A stretch of 64,000 nucleotides of DNA, taken from positions 85,508,130 through 85,572,129 of the forward strand of contig CM060952.1 of assembly GCA_030765055.1 (NCBI GenBank), in the 5' to 3' direction. The translations under genes were made by a program, and so were the position numbers. Origin of the DNA: Mantis religiosa. Its lineage: Eukaryota > Arthropoda > Insecta > Mantodea > Mantidae. Positions 1-15,025 of the stretch are shown here, piece after piece; position 1 is the first letter of the stretch; each line of letters starts with the position of its first letter. The notes below the pieces were generated by a model that was not told the origin of the DNA, made no database searches, and saw nothing but the letters and a program-made list of their open reading frames with translations.

Positions 1-379
1 TTTAAATCCATATACGCCTTTTTTCGTGCTACAGTTACCTTTTTGCATAAACGTTACACAGATTTTACATAATGTAGAAATCTTAACATATAGGTACAGT
101 TATGTGCAGAGGATCTACCCTGAGAGATAAAGGCGAGGCTGGTGAACATGAAGACTTTGCACTTCTAAGCAACCAAGTTAACCTCTTTCGAAAATACACT
201 TAAACCGCTAGGTCATAATTAAGTGTAATTTGAACATATGTGTTATATTATTTTATGAAGCTTAACTGTTGTTTCTCTTAATAGTAGCAGTCCAAAGTTG
301 TTAACTTGGTAGCCTGGAAGTAAGTAATAATTTTCGTAGAGATGGACCTAAAACTATTTCTCTTACGATACAACGGAGG
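1..379. other. Unassigned AT-rich DNA
   Basis: No ORF of note, no recognisable repeat and no RNA gene is visible. Codon-length open stretches are short and lack family motifs. Confidence 0.5.
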
Positions 380-735
380 GAGCTTCTCGGGCACGGCGAC
401 TTACATAAGACTATTGTAGAAAAGGATAAAGGTCATACTGAAGGCAAATAGGGCGCAGGAACTCCCATAGTGGCTTAAATATCCATTGATTAAATCAAGC
501 AGCACTCTAAGGTTAAAAGCGATAGTATTTCGTACGAAAAATCAGCCGTGTTATCTGTCCAGCACCATCATACACCAACAAACCTAGAAGCACAACTGAA
601 AATTAGAGGAAAATGGAATGAATCTGTAATAGATAAGAGAAAAAGCTCTCCAGCATTTGATAACCGACCAGTGAAAACCACGAAAAAATCCGATGAGAGG
701 GTCGACAGGAATAAAACCTCATGAATGTGAACATC
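380..735 (+). repeat. Interspersed repeat family R3, diverged copy
   Basis: This stretch shares an ordered series of short blocks with 59555-59890 and, more weakly, 56105-56390. Examples are 'cctagaagcacaactgaa', 'aaatggaatgaat' and 'ctccagcatt'. In all three copies the blocks follow each other at similar spacing on the plus strand, so common descent is more likely than chance. No tRNA-like promoter, terminal repeat or long ORF is seen. It could be a SINE without a clear head, or a fragment of a larger element. By eye the divergence looks high, so the family is probably old. Confidence 0.45.
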
Positions 736-1083
736 AAACTTTATCTCGGACTTACGTCAACGATTACCCTATATAATAGCCTTCATGAAATAACCGAACT
801 TTCTACCCATGTTTCGTTATTCCTGATATATGTTTGATTACTACACATTTTAACAATTAAATCATTGGTGCTTAGTAAAATATGTCAGTGCTGGAGCGTA
901 ATGCTCTGGTTACCGCCTACATATTGTCCAAAGGGCTTTCGACGGCGGCCACTCAGCATCGCCAGGAAAATGAGGAGCTGTATTAGTTAGCGGTCCTGGC
1001 CAAGGAAGTTAACTTTTGTGGTAGAGGATGATTGGGACTCTGTCGATTGGATGATTGGGACTTTTTTTCCCCTCTTCAATATT

Positions 1084-1307
1084 CGTCCTCCAACGTTAAG
1101 TCATATCGGACGGTGAATGAAATTGATGAAATGATGCTCAAATGATCCCGGGGTCCATGGAGCTTAGAGTTACCCGACATTCGTCTTGCAGGATAAGGGA
1201 AATTCCCGGAAAAACCTTATTCAGGTAACTCACCCTGACCGAGATTCGAACTCGGGACCTCTTGAACGTGAGGCAGACATGCTACCATGTACGCTACTGA
1301 GGCGCGC
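1084..1307 (-). repeat. tRNA-derived SINE (family S1), near full length
   Basis: Read on the minus strand, the head carries an A-box-like 'tagcgtacatgg' and a B-box 'gttcgaatct' within 'cccgagttcgaatctcggtc', as in a Pol III tRNA promoter. A conserved body follows ('gggtaactctaagctc', 'catttgagcatcatttca') and the tail is 'gatatgacttaacgttgg'. At least seven other copies lie in this window on both strands (about 13036, 14925, 34581, 39187, 48578, 52605 and 54405). It is one of the best-preserved copies and useful for building a consensus. Confidence 0.8.
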
Positions 1308-1390
1308 AATGATTGGGAGTGAGTGATACATGATAGTGAAGTCGGTGGTCGGGTTGGCACCTTAGACTCGTCAGAGCTGTGGTGGCACAG

Positions 1391-4169
<2,779 letters not shown>

Positions 4170-4417
4170 AAATGGATGAATATTACCAATGCATCTAAAT
4201 ACAAGTAAATCAATTTTCAGAAAATCGTTTTCTACTTTCAGATAAAAATTTTCATGTACTTATGAGTTGTAAATATTCTTTGATTTATTGTTAAATGGAT
4301 GAATATTACCAATGCATCTAAATACAAGTAAATCAATTTTCAGAAAATCGTTTTCTACTTTCAGATAAAAATTTTCATGTACTTATGAGTTGTAAATATT
4401 CTTTGATTTATTGTTAA
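4170..4417 (+). repeat. Perfect 123-bp tandem duplication
   Basis: The unit beginning 'aatggatgaatattacc' at about 4171 is repeated at about 4294, with a period of 123 bp and no difference seen by eye. The second copy ends 'tttgatttattgttaa'. Identity implies a very recent duplication or an assembly artefact. No ORF is affected. Confidence 0.93.
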
Positions 4418-6180
4418 TATAAACACGAACGTATTAAGTGCCTCACTATTAGAAGTGATCACTCGACATGTTAAAAATGTTTGGATTTATAGGATAATTT
4501 GAAATATAACTTCTTTATTACAACAATTAAATAGGGAACATAAAAAGCGGATAATAATAGTTTTATAAAATATGATACAAGAACGTATAAGCTTTTTTGT
4601 GCTAGGGTACAAAAGAAATCAGTAGTTTCGGATGTAAGACACTTTGGACATTAGCTCTTCAATTTCGGAAAGATGTCATTTCAGGTCTAGGCTTACGCTT
4701 AGGATATCTCCCCGGTATTTACCAGTTATGAAGACTGAGAATAACCTGGACATTTGATGAGTCGATATACTTTCGGTGAAAAAATCTGCATACCGCTCCC
4801 TCAAATGATTCTGAACTTAAAAGGCCAGTTTGGTATTTATCAGTAAATTTCTAGCGACAGGAAGTTTACTGGAATGTAAAAGAACTCCTAAGGGACATTC
4901 CTGCAGATTGGCGGCGCTAATATGATGCTGGCAATTTCAGAATCAGTAACAACAAAATATTTATTTTACCACATTTGTTTTTCTTTCCTAATCGCCATAC
5001 CAGGCACTATCCTGTTATGATCCAAATTTGGCTTGATCTTCGCCAGGCCCTGATACAAGCATTGGATTTTTAAGTCTTTGGGGGTGTAAAGGGAGGGGTA
5101 TTCCTTTGAACAAGAAGGATTATACTGTTCACACGCATGCTTTCATGGATCATTTTACAAAATAAATTGGTTCACTGGACTGCAAAATTGTTTCTGTAAA
5201 GTGCAGTGCTTCCTCTAGGTCAAAATTGCTTATTTCAAAACATTTTTATTGAAATGGTTAAGAAAATGGATTAAATTCTCCCCGTTGCAAGAAAGTTACC
5301 TTTGTAATGTATTGCAGTCGCTTTGAAACAAAGACATCGCCCGGTTACTGGCCCGCCCTGTGTGGTCCGTATACTGAACCCATGTCCGTCAACAACACAT
5401 GGACTGCAGTATCCTCCCAAGATTTAGCCTCTTTTTGCAACATCGTTGCATTTTACGTCCGCCAGTCTCTGATGCAACTGCAGCCAGCATGATGACCACC
5501 TGTTATACAGAAAAATGGATTAATGCCTTGCTCTGTACTGGTTTTAACGTTTCATCTACTTTAGCTGCAAGTGCACTATGTAAGTAGCGAGGTTTCACCG
5601 AAAATATGTTCCGAGAAATACTATACGTTTTCAGGTTACTACAATTAATCTGTGGAGAAGGTAAATAGATTTATAAAATAAGAAACTGCAGCAGAAGTAT
5701 AAATGGACAATATTGTCTAGAAAAAGTCATGTGAATGTAGAAAAACCAATATTTTGCAGAGACAGCACTTTGTGCCAATGCAAGTTTGGAGCAGTCCATC
5801 GGCAGCATGCTGTTCTTCTGTAGTAAACATTAGCTAAAGAAACCATAACGTTTCTACTACTACGCATTACTACATAAAGGTAATATACATGTGGTAGCAT
5901 ACATCTCAGAATGCAACGATTTGCTTTTCTGATTTTTCTTGTGTCCATGAGAAAATTCAGGAATAATTAAAAGAGAATACATGTTATCCAACATATGTTG
6001 GATAATTTACCGAAAGGATTGTTTGACATGTCGTGAATATTAGTGAAAAACTTCCTGTTTTTACTGATTGAATTGGTAGTTAGTGAATGTAAATAATAAA
6101 TGCATTTAAATCCTTTAGCAGCTATATTACATAAATCTTAAATGATAGGTATAATCTGATTGTAATGGAACCACGTTATT
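4418..6180. other. Unassigned intergenic DNA
   Basis: A mildly GC-richer stretch at 5300-5600 has ORFs of about 60 codons on the plus strand, but none shows a family motif or a splice pattern I can support. The rest is AT-rich with no recognised repeat or gene. Confidence 0.4.
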
Positions 6181-6640
<460 letters not shown>

Positions 6641-7002
6641 ATTAGCAGTAATAGTATTATATTACTATCAACATTAATATTATTTATTGCTCATTTTATT
6701 ATTATTGCTATTTATGTCTACTTATACCTTGCACCCTGTAATAATTTAACTCTGTCACCAAATGATACCAATTTGCAGCAAATAAATAATACATATTTTA
6801 GAACGCTGTGTACAAAACAAAGTGCAGTTGAAACAGTGAATTGCTTCTGTTTTCTATGAAAACACATATAATGAAAGAAAGTTCACCTTACATCCCACGA
6901 TATTTACACATAAAATAAAAAAACACGTTCACGTTAATGAAGCCAAGCTGCACACCATTTATTTTACACTGCAGGAATCGAATCCTAAACAAATGAAATG
7001 TA
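6641..7002. other. Unassigned AT-rich DNA
   Basis: No gene or recognised repeat is seen between the microsatellite and the composite inverted element that begins at about 7003. Confidence 0.5.
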
Positions 7003-7478
7003 TTTTAGTTAATTGATGGAAACTAATCATTTCTTCACACTAGCCATATACAGGCTAAGGTCTCTGATGAATAGAGTCAACATGAAAATCCAATGCCACT
7101 GCCGGGATTTGAACCACGGATCTACTGGCATTGAATTTTTCATGTTGACTCTATCCATCAAAGACCTTAGCCTGTATATGGCTAGTGTGAAGAAATGATT
7201 AGTTTCCATCAATTAACTAAAATAATAAGAGTTAAATGATGAAGCCTGGGACTCAAGTACTTACGATAGTAAGTCGCCACAAACGGTATCTCGAATGCGA
7301 GAGCCCCCAGTGGTCTACCGGGGAAATAAGTGAGTCGAATGGAGAATTTAATGTCAGGACGGCAAGTTGACCATGGTAGCTCAATGGGTTAGAGCGACTG
7401 GACGGAAACCAGTAGATCTGTGGTTCAAATCCCGGCCGTGGCATTGAATTTTTCATGTTGACTCTATCCATCAAGTGA
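7003..7478. mobile_element. Composite inverted tRNA-like element, copy A
   Basis: This is built from three pieces of one repeat family (S2). Positions 7003-7125 are the 3' part in minus orientation. Positions 7128-7222 are the same part in plus orientation, giving a nearly perfect hairpin with arms of roughly 95-100 bp. Positions 7231-7478 are a longer plus-oriented copy. In the last, a tRNA-like head (about 7371-7443) has an A-box-like 'tagctcaatgggttagagc' and a B-box 'ggttcaaatcc'. A common leader precedes it ('aagcctgggactcaagtac', 'gtggtctaccgggga'). Both strands of the hairpin encode the same 25-residue start (MMETNHFFTLAIYRLRS...), which independently shows the palindrome. Related composites lie at 34806-35248 and 41863-42618. 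Confidence 0.8.
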
Positions 7479-8335
7479 AATGTAGTTTATTCTGCGGCAC
7501 AACATAAATACGTTGCCCTTTGCTTTCATAGGGTAGTAGTAAATATCGCAACGGTTACATTTACCTTTCAAAATGTCATTATCGTATTTTATCTAACGTC
7601 TTATGAGAATATTTAGATTTTCATATGCTTAACTTCTTGTTGTTTATGTTGGCCATAATGATGGGTTTTCCTCAAGTTGTCTGCATCGTTCCCATATAGC
7701 TCAGTACAGACTGCATATGTACAGATACAAGTGTTATAACAAACCATTGTAGCATTCACAGTGGTGTCGACACAGAGAAACTTCTGTTTATATTGTATCA
7801 GATAGTAAAGTAAGTCTGTATTGCCAACGTTCAGTTTGAAACAGTTGTACACATGTCACCGTTAGTTCACTAACTGTGACTGTTGTAACAGGTGAAGACG
7901 CCCAAGCTAGAACAAAACATTGCGCTTCTAACAAACCAGATTTACACATTTTCACCCCTACAAACGAGTTCAATAATCATAGACATGTTATTTGCATTTT
8001 AAATATCGTAATCAAAGAGAACTTACATTTGTAATTAAAGGCATTGCACCGTGGAAAACCTAAATAGTTATAATGGCCATTTGGACGACCTGAAAATGTG
8101 ACAACACTATGGTAATGTAATAAAAAGATCACGTATAAAATATCAATCACATTTCTGCATCTGCTTCAGTAGGTGAGTGTGTGGGTTTAAGGGTTAGTAT
8201 TTGTTTCACAGATGTTAATGCCTTTTTTTATACATTTCTTTAATTTAAGTGTGATAGTTAAAATTTAATTAAACGGAAGTTCTACACACCACCAAGGATT
8301 TTATTTTACCTTTAACCAACCATTATAAAGAACCT
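7479..8335. other. Unassigned DNA upstream of LINE relic
   Basis: Short ORFs (60-79 codons) at 7613-7973 lack recognisable motifs. Nothing else can be supported. Confidence 0.4.
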
Positions 8336-8365
8336 GAAACGAGTTTATAAATTTCAAATGAAATT

Positions 8366-8833
8366 ATGCTAGAAAAAGAACTCTTTGTACTTTGTATCAG
8401 AGTATCAAGTGCAAAGAAAAGATTATTATATAGACCTACCAAAGGGTCAAGTAACTTACAGTTAGAAAGCTACTATTCGTGTTGTAGTAAAATTTATAAA
8501 AAATCTATAAAGAAAGCCAAACAAATGGCTACTGATAAATATATAAGAAAAGCTCGTAATAAAAGTAAAGGGGCATGGCAGTTAATTAAATGTGAATTAG
8601 GGCTAAGAAATAAGCAACAAAGTGAATCATTAAGTAATAATATTACAGTAGATATGGCTGAATCGTTGAACAAATATTTTGCAAATATTCCTAATATAAT
8701 TCGAGAAACACCCCCATACATGCTTCATGCTCTTAAGAATGTGCAAAAGAGTAACCCCAATCCAGAGGTCTTTAATCTTGGATATGTAACAACAGATGAC
8801 GTAAAAACATTATTTAACTTTGAAACCAAATAA
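8366..8833 (+). pseudogene. LINE ORF2 fragment, endonuclease-RT linker region
   Basis: A 155-codon open stretch upstream of the RT. It carries the basic segment 'KIYKKSIKKAKQMATDKYI' followed by 'NKSKGAWQLIK', which matches the linker that precedes the RT palm in insect Jockey-like ORF2 proteins ('...NKSKAIWQLI...' type). The start codon is simply the first ATG after truncation and is not a real initiation site. The stop at 8831-8833 breaks the frame, and RT-like sequence resumes at about 8880 in a different frame. I infer a dead copy. Confidence 0.75.
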
Positions 8834-8879
8834 TTCCTGTGGATAGGATGATATACCACCAAGGCTTGTAAAAGTAATC

Positions 8880-9945
8880 ATGAATAAAATAAGTGAGCCA
8901 CTTGCAAAAATATTTAATCAATCGTTTCATTACGGCACTTTTCCAGAAAAAATGAAATATGCATTAATATCTCCCTTGCACGAATGTAGTTCATATGAAC
9001 AAAAAAAACTATCGTCCAATATCAGTCTTGACAAGTTTTTCAATAATATTAGAAAAATTAGGATATGTTCGACTAAGAGATATTTTTTGAAAAAATAAAA
9101 TATTAAACGATTGCAACATGGTTTTAGAAAATAATTATCGAAAATTACAGCTGTAACTACAATAATAAATGAAATGGCACTAAATTTAGATTTACAAAAA
9201 ATACTGCTGCAGTAATTTGTGACATTTCAAAGGCTTTTGACTGCGTAAGTCATCAAATTCTATTAAAAGAACTTGAACATTATAATATAAAGGGTCAAAG
9301 CTTAAAGTGGTTTCAGTCATACCTGTCCAGTCGCAAAAAAGTGTAATTATTAAATGTAGCTATGGAATTTATAAATCAAAATGGAGAACAAACACCAGTG
9401 GTGTACCGCAAGGCTCTGTACTGGGTCCTCTGCTTTATATACTGTACACCAATGATTTACCTCATGGTATAAGTAGGAATCCAATATTGTATGCAGATGA
9501 CACGTCAGTTATTTTACAAAATATAAGTCATCATAGTTTATAAATTGATATAAGTAACACATTAAATAACTTAGATAAATGGTTCACTGATAATGGTATG
9601 AACTTAAATAAAACAAAAACTAGTTTTATACAATTTAAAACTGCTATGAATGCTAATTTGAAACAGGATAGCTTAGAGAATAATACTACAAAAGGCTATA
9701 GTAAGATATTTGGAATACACATTGATCAATATTTGAAATGGAATATCCATATTGAACATATAACCAAGAAAGTGGATTCGGCTTACTATAATATGTTATT
9801 CCTGGCACATATAATGAATATAGAAACCAAAAAAAAACTTTATTATAGCTATTTTCATTCCAGCATGGCCTATGGTGTAATATTGTGGGGAAACACATCA
9901 GGATGGGAAACACTATTTAAAATTCAAAAAAAGATAGTCACATAA
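8880..9945 (+). pseudogene. LINE reverse transcriptase domain, frameshifted
   Basis: Three open segments cover the RT in different frames. At 8880-9098, 'PLAKIFNQSFHYGTFPEKMK' matches the finger region before RT motif 1. At about 9215-9300 is motif A ('ICDISKAFDCVSHQ', catalytic Asp in FD). At 9307-9543 lie 'GVPQGSVLGPLLY' (RT motif 4) and 'YADDTSV', the catalytic YADD box, both intact. At 9598-9945 are thumb-like sequences ('LNLNKTKTSFIQF', 'IHIEHITKKV') and 'YYSYFHSSMAYGVILWGN'. At least three frameshifts or stops separate the blocks, so no functional RT is made. The preserved motifs suggest moderate age. Confidence 0.88.
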
Positions 9946-10006
9946 TGTTACATTCAGCTTTAAAGATTCATGCAAGCCATTATTTAAAAAATTAAATATT
10001 TTAACA

Positions 10007-10309
10007 ATGCCTTCTGTATATATTTTAGAGTTACTTACTTATGTATATAAAAATTATGACAAATTTATGCAAAAACAAATTCGTCATCATTACAGCACTC
10101 GTAAAGAATCCAGCATAAAATACCCTATGCATAGACAAACACTATACGAGAAAACATCCTATTATATGGGTATAAAAATATATAATAAGTTGCCTCAAAT
10201 ATTCAAAGAAATAAAGACTTCAAAATTGTTCAATAAAAGTATAAAAGAAATGTTATTAGATAAGACATATTACTCCATACAAGAATTCATGGATGGCACA
10301 ATATTATAA
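10007..10309 (+). pseudogene. LINE ORF2 C-terminal fragment
   Basis: A 100-codon ORF with 'RHHYSTRKESS', 'LYEKTSYYMGIKIYNKLP' and 'DKTYYSIQEF' near its end. This is the typical C-terminus of insect Jockey-like ORF2, downstream of the RT. The ORF terminates at 10307-10309, probably near the authentic end of ORF2. About 60 bp separate it from the RT thumb block in another frame. Confidence 0.8.
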
Positions 10310-10312
10310 TTA

Positions 10313-11723
10313 CTCACAATTTATATTGCATAAATAATACCTTGTATACAATCTACACATTAGAATTAGTTTTCTCTTTTATGTTAATTCTTGTTTTATA
10401 TATAACCTGACGAGTCACCAGATTACTAGCTTATGCTCACAATGTAATCGTCACGTGACGATTCTATTCTATTGTGCTTACGTATTTACGGATATATATC
10501 AGGCGGTGAAAATATTTGACACAAATAATCTAGTTGTATAATTAAAAAACCAGTAAGCGGGACTCTTATGTAATCATTCATAAATTTTTCTAAAAGTTAA
10601 TTGGTTAAGCTTTTTGACACATGGAGCATTTAAAGTAATGAAAACAGAAATTTTGAGAAAAACGACATTTAAATTTGGAAGCTGCAATAAATGACCGTGT
10701 TCAGGAGTACTTCAAAGACCACACAGAGTGATAAATATTGCCGTTATTGGTAAACTAAAGCTGAAGTATGAAATAATTTCGCACTTTTTACAGGTTTTCA
10801 TGCAATTTTATAAGTAAATTACCTAAACGATTAGGTGATTGGAGTGAACTATAACACTTTCCGTGTTGGAAAGAGATTTAAATAAAGTATAATGAATAGA
10901 AGCTTGAGGAAGAGAAAGATAAATATGTGTCTGTAACAGAAAACATTGCGGGGGCAAGAAAATGCCTTTATTTCTGTTACAATGTAGACACTATTTGTAA
11001 GTGTCTAGTGCAAGAGCGGCGAGATTAATAGTGCTATTTTCCCTACAATGAGTAATACAGTCGCCCCAAACAGGTTCAAAACGAATGATTGCTGTTAGCC
11101 GTGTATATTCCTAACGGTCTGTTTCGTAATTGATTACGCAATTTATCCCGCTTCATACAATGTTAACAGAATTGCAACTGATTTCTGTTACATTTTTCAT
11201 CGAATGAATATTTCGAGATATGAAGAAAGAATGAGACAGTGTACAAGGCTAATGTAGTACAATAAATTTCATATTATGTTTGAATATTCAGTTAATGAAT
11301 CAATGAGCAAACTAGAATAAGAATATCAAAATGGCAATACTCGAGATTGCGTACTTTTTCTTCTGTCACTTTTATTTCAACACATCTTGGTGTATTTATT
11401 TTTATGTAAATGATGGCACAGTAATTGGTTCTTGAGTTATTTTCCATAATGCATTTCGTGCCAAGTATTTAAACAAAAACATCTCTCTTAGAATCACAAG
11501 ATTTCTCTACCAACTCTTCTACAAATAGTTCAAAAGTTTCTTACATTTTTTTTACTTTCCCTAATATATGCTTATTATAAGTAAAGGAAGTATTGTACTC
11601 ACCCAAAGTCTTATGTTCATATTTCATCAGAGATACGTGTTCTGAAGGCCCGTGTACCCAACAAAAGTAGTTTTAGAAAAACGTCTGTCAAAATAACTCA
11701 GATCTTAACGAAGGAAATGAAAC
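10313..11723. other. LINE 3' flank then unassigned DNA
   Basis: Sequence to about 10475 may be the LINE 3' UTR. The remainder is AT-rich with no ORF or repeat that I can name. Confidence 0.4.
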
Positions 11724-11911
11724 ATGAGGTTAAAAAGTCGATTAAATACCAAACTTAGCATTTAAATTTAGCTACCTCCAAAGATCCGATATAAAAATTT
11801 AAAATAAAAATAAAATGATGAGGTTAAAAAGTCGATTAAATACCAAACTTAGCATTTAAATTTAGCTACCTCCAAAGATCCGATATAAAAATTTAAAATA
11901 AAAATAAAGTG
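11724..11911 (-). repeat. Perfect 94-bp tandem duplication in an old repeat
   Basis: The block beginning 'atgaggttaaaaagtcgatt' recurs exactly 94 bp later (11724 and 11818), with no mismatch seen. The unit includes, on the minus strand, 'gctaagtttggtatttaatc', a signature of the dispersed family seen at 13400, 17480, 39150 and 47460. The duplication is recent although the family is old. Confidence 0.9.
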
Positions 11912-13035
11912 TCTCATCCCAAAGTACTTCCTAATGGAAACGTTTCGGAAAATTTTAATTTTTGTCAAAAATTGGACTAAAATAAAGCATTTAAGGTAAT
12001 TTCATGGTAAATTAAATATATATCTTGAATTTTCTGGAAATAAGCACTGAAGTCCTCTTCATTGTAACTATTCTTTCAATAATCGATAAACCGTAAGATA
12101 TGCACAAAATCTGACTACTCAAAAATGTACATGTGCATTAAGTTTTTGTGGAGGTAATCACTTTCGATATATTGCTACTTTTTGGTTTGAATTTTTAAAT
12201 ATGTTTTACTTTTCTGAAATAGGGAGTTATTTGCCCTAATCGAAAGTGAAAGCCATCACATTACGACCAGCTGCTAAAGGTTTTCACTATCATTTAAGTA
12301 TATTGTGTTCCCATATTTATTGTGCATGTAAAGTTATATGTAATTCAACAATTTCAACAAATGCTTATTTCTATCAACATGACGCAGATGGAAGAGAATA
12401 CTTGGTACAAGAGTGAGCAGAGAAAGCCATATGAGTTCACTACTTCACGTAGTCGCAGATGCTGATGATGAGCTCCTGACGTATGCTGGCATTTGTGCTC
12501 CCTTTTCATATCCTGACGGTCACAGCAAAATGTTCGGGGAACCGATACCTCTAGAATCGAAGGAGTGGAACAGTGTTGAAGTCGAATCTCCGAGATCTGC
12601 TGAAATCGTAAAGTCTGGAGCACCAGCGCAGGAGAACAAAGGGGCTACTTGCGGCCCATGACGTTTGCGGCTGTTCTTGAATGTTCCATTCGTCCAGTTG
12701 ATAGTTGTTAGTCTCCCAATGAACGGAAAGTTTGTTTCAGGTAAAAGTGAGTATAAGCGAAACGTTCTGTGTGCATCGAGAAGCTACAAGCAGCGTAAGT
12801 TTGGTGCGTGCAACAGATATATAAAATTGCTCACTCTGTAGGTTAGTAAAATGAAAGTGACTGAAAATCAGCTTAAAGCGAATGATTCTAGTAACAAATA
12901 AAGCGAGTTTGGTGCAACGTGTACTCATTTAGTCACAATATTCTGTTTTAACGAGATCCACATTTTTCCTACAGTAACATTTTGTCTACTTCTTAAGACT
13001 ACGAACTATGTTAAAGTTATCCAGAATGAAAATAG
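11912..13035. other. Old repeat remnant and unassigned DNA
   Basis: At 12025-12110, 'gaattttctggaaataag' and 'aaaccgtaagatatgcac' match the old dispersed family. Opposite-strand ORFs at 12354-12661 (82-89 codons) have no recognisable domain. Confidence 0.4.
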
Positions 13036-13245
13036 CCCGCCTCTGTTGCGTAGGCAGTAGGGTGTCTGCCTTACGTTCAGAGGTTCCGAGATTTTATCTC
13101 AGGGTGAATAAGATTTTTTTCGATATTTTCCCTTATGTTGAATGATGAACGTCTGGTAACTCTAAGATCTATGGAGCCTGATCTCATTTGAGCATAATTT
13201 CACACATTTCTACTTTTTTGACATGTCTACGTTAGAGGATATTTC
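13036..13245 (+). repeat. tRNA-derived SINE (family S1), diverged copy
   Basis: Plus-strand S1 copy. The head at 13036-13110 has 'gcgtaggcagtagggtgtct' followed by a decayed B-box ('cgagattttatctcagggtg'). The body has 'ggtaactctaagatctatgg' and 'catttgagcataatttca'. The decayed B-box suggests it is no longer a Pol III template. Confidence 0.72.
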
Positions 13246-13480
13246 ATTTGTCATAAAAATGTCTTAAACATGTGGTATTTTAATAAAAATTGTTGGAAGC
13301 ATTTTTGAGACAGCCGAAATGTTTGGAAAATATTCCATGTAAAGAGTAGTTTGAGGTGGGGAATTTTCTTGAAAATCTTAATGTCACATCCTTGTGAGAT
13401 GTTGAAGTTAAGTACCAAATTTGGTGCTTAATCACCTTCCCTTTTTGAGTTATGCAGTTCACACGAATTCAGGGGCCTCA
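13246..13480 (+). repeat. Old dispersed repeat family D1, copy
   Basis: Contains 'aagtaccaaatttggtgc' followed by 'gagttatgcag', and upstream 'tccatgtaaag' and 'gaattttcttgaaaatctta'. The same ordered phrases occur at about 38460-38720, 47340-47520 and 53300-53500. Neither terminal repeats nor an ORF are evident. It is named D1 here for reference only. Confidence 0.55.
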
Positions 13481-14924
13481 AAACGTGTATTTATAACCAA
13501 CCTTCGGTATTGAATTTTTGGGATGTACGCGATAGAGAAAGTAAAATAATGATGCGTGTCATTGGCACATGGCAGCCAAGTCTAAACATTCAATTTAGCG
13601 GGTAAGTATTCATCCGGTTCCACTCGGCCACTCTCTTGATGTAATACTTAACGATAAAGATAGATAGGGGTAAGTTTTTGAGTGGACAAAGACGGGCAAC
13701 GAAAAGAGGGAAGGGGAGTGATAATTGGGGGGTAAAACAAATAGCTCACAGACATAGTTCGGAGTGGAGCTATAGGTCGCCGCATCCTACCTGAACCTGC
13801 AACATAAGGTTGATTCACACATTTCAAGATGAATGCCTTTCTATCGTTTATTACTTACTAGGTATGCACATCTATTCAATAGAAATTTATTCATATCTCT
13901 CACTTTAAGTGAAGATGTGTAGTGAATCAATGATAGGAGCTGGCCATGTTTTATTCCTGTGGACACTTAGTTGCGATTTGAAATTAACTATACTTTTGGT
14001 GAGATGTATTATAGTGAGAATGCAGCATGCGGAATCATACTTAAACTGTTCGTGCGAAACGCAACTAAATGTAAACAATGAAACTATATAAATGTTTATG
14101 ATTACAAGTTTTGTACATGACAAGTGAAGGAGATCAAGACACTTTGGGAATTGCTTAAAATTTTGAGGAGGATAGACACGATGTTAACTTGAGTGTACCC
14201 TAAATCATGTTGAAGTGTTTCATTTATGTGATTTTCTTTTATAGTTGATATCGTTTACTGTGCAACGCCTTACAAAATGTCTTTTACTTTCTTCAGTTAT
14301 GTACAGTAAGTAAAGGAGTTATTTCATTTCATCAAAAAATTCTGTATTCAGATTTCAGATATTTGAGGTCCCCTGAATCGAAACATAAATAATTTTAGGA
14401 ACCGCATGTTTAACACATTTGTGTGACAAATGAAATGCGGAACTTGAATTTTCAGGGAAGAGCCTCTAAATTTCTCTTCATTCTGAATAACTTTTGCATA
14501 ACTAATAAACCGTAAGAGAAAGTTAAATACTTACTACATAAAATGTAGATCTCCTTAAAACATCTAATTTTTATCAAACATTACATTTTTGGCACATTAA
14601 CAGGTTCTAAGATGTTCTGTATTATTGGTTTGAGTTTCAAATGCTCGCCCTTTTCTCAATAAAAATCAGTAGTGCTGTTTTTCTCTTGTTATTGGAAAGA
14701 AAATGAAATTTCAAATCCATTACAAAATGATCCGCCCTTAAAGGTTTAAAATATCACATACAATCTATTGTATTCTCATAATCCCTTGCACCTACAAGGA
14801 AATGTGCAAATCGATAGTGTTTTTTATTTCGCGTAGTTTAGGATCAATGTTAAGATCTCATATACCTTGCTTACTTTAATGATTAATAAACGTCCATTAA
14901 TTAGCCTCTTAGGTGATATAAAAT
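13481..14924. other. Old repeat remnants and unassigned DNA
   Basis: Around 14400-14530 the phrases 'tttctcttcattctgaat' and 'aataaaccgtaagagaaag' recur from other D1-like sites. ORFs at 13905-14123 are short and overlapping on both strands. No gene is supported. Confidence 0.4.
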
Positions 14925-15025
14925 GATGCTCAAATAAACCAGATTAGAATTGCTCCATATTAGTCTTCTCTGCATAAGGAAAATCCTCGAACTCGAGACC
15001 TGTTGAATATGACCCAGCATGCTAC
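14925..15025 (-). repeat. tRNA-derived SINE (family S1), degenerate fragment
   Basis: The order 'gatgctcaaat', 'ataaggaaaatcc', 'cgaactcgagacctgttgaa' and 'agcatgctac' follows the minus-oriented S1 consensus, with gaps and many substitutions. Only part of the element remains. Confidence 0.5.

Larger units (their letters stand above)
8340..10312 (+). mobile_element. 5'-truncated Jockey-like non-LTR retrotransposon
   Basis: A LINE fragment on the plus strand retains the region between endonuclease and reverse transcriptase, most of the RT and the C-terminal region. The pieces are spread over several frames. The apurinic endonuclease domain is absent, as expected from 5' truncation during target-primed reverse transcription. 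The 3' flank runs to about 10475 and includes 'gattctattctattgtg', which could be the repetitive 3' end. No clear poly(A) or target duplication was found. Assignment to the Jockey/CR1 superfamily rests on RT motifs and on the C-terminal 'LYEKTSYYMG..IYNKLP' pattern common in arthropod elements of this type. Confidence 0.85.

Noticed and set aside
12354..12661. Possible host exon
   Set aside because: Opposite-strand ORFs of similar length without splice signals, domain motifs or codon bias that I can support.
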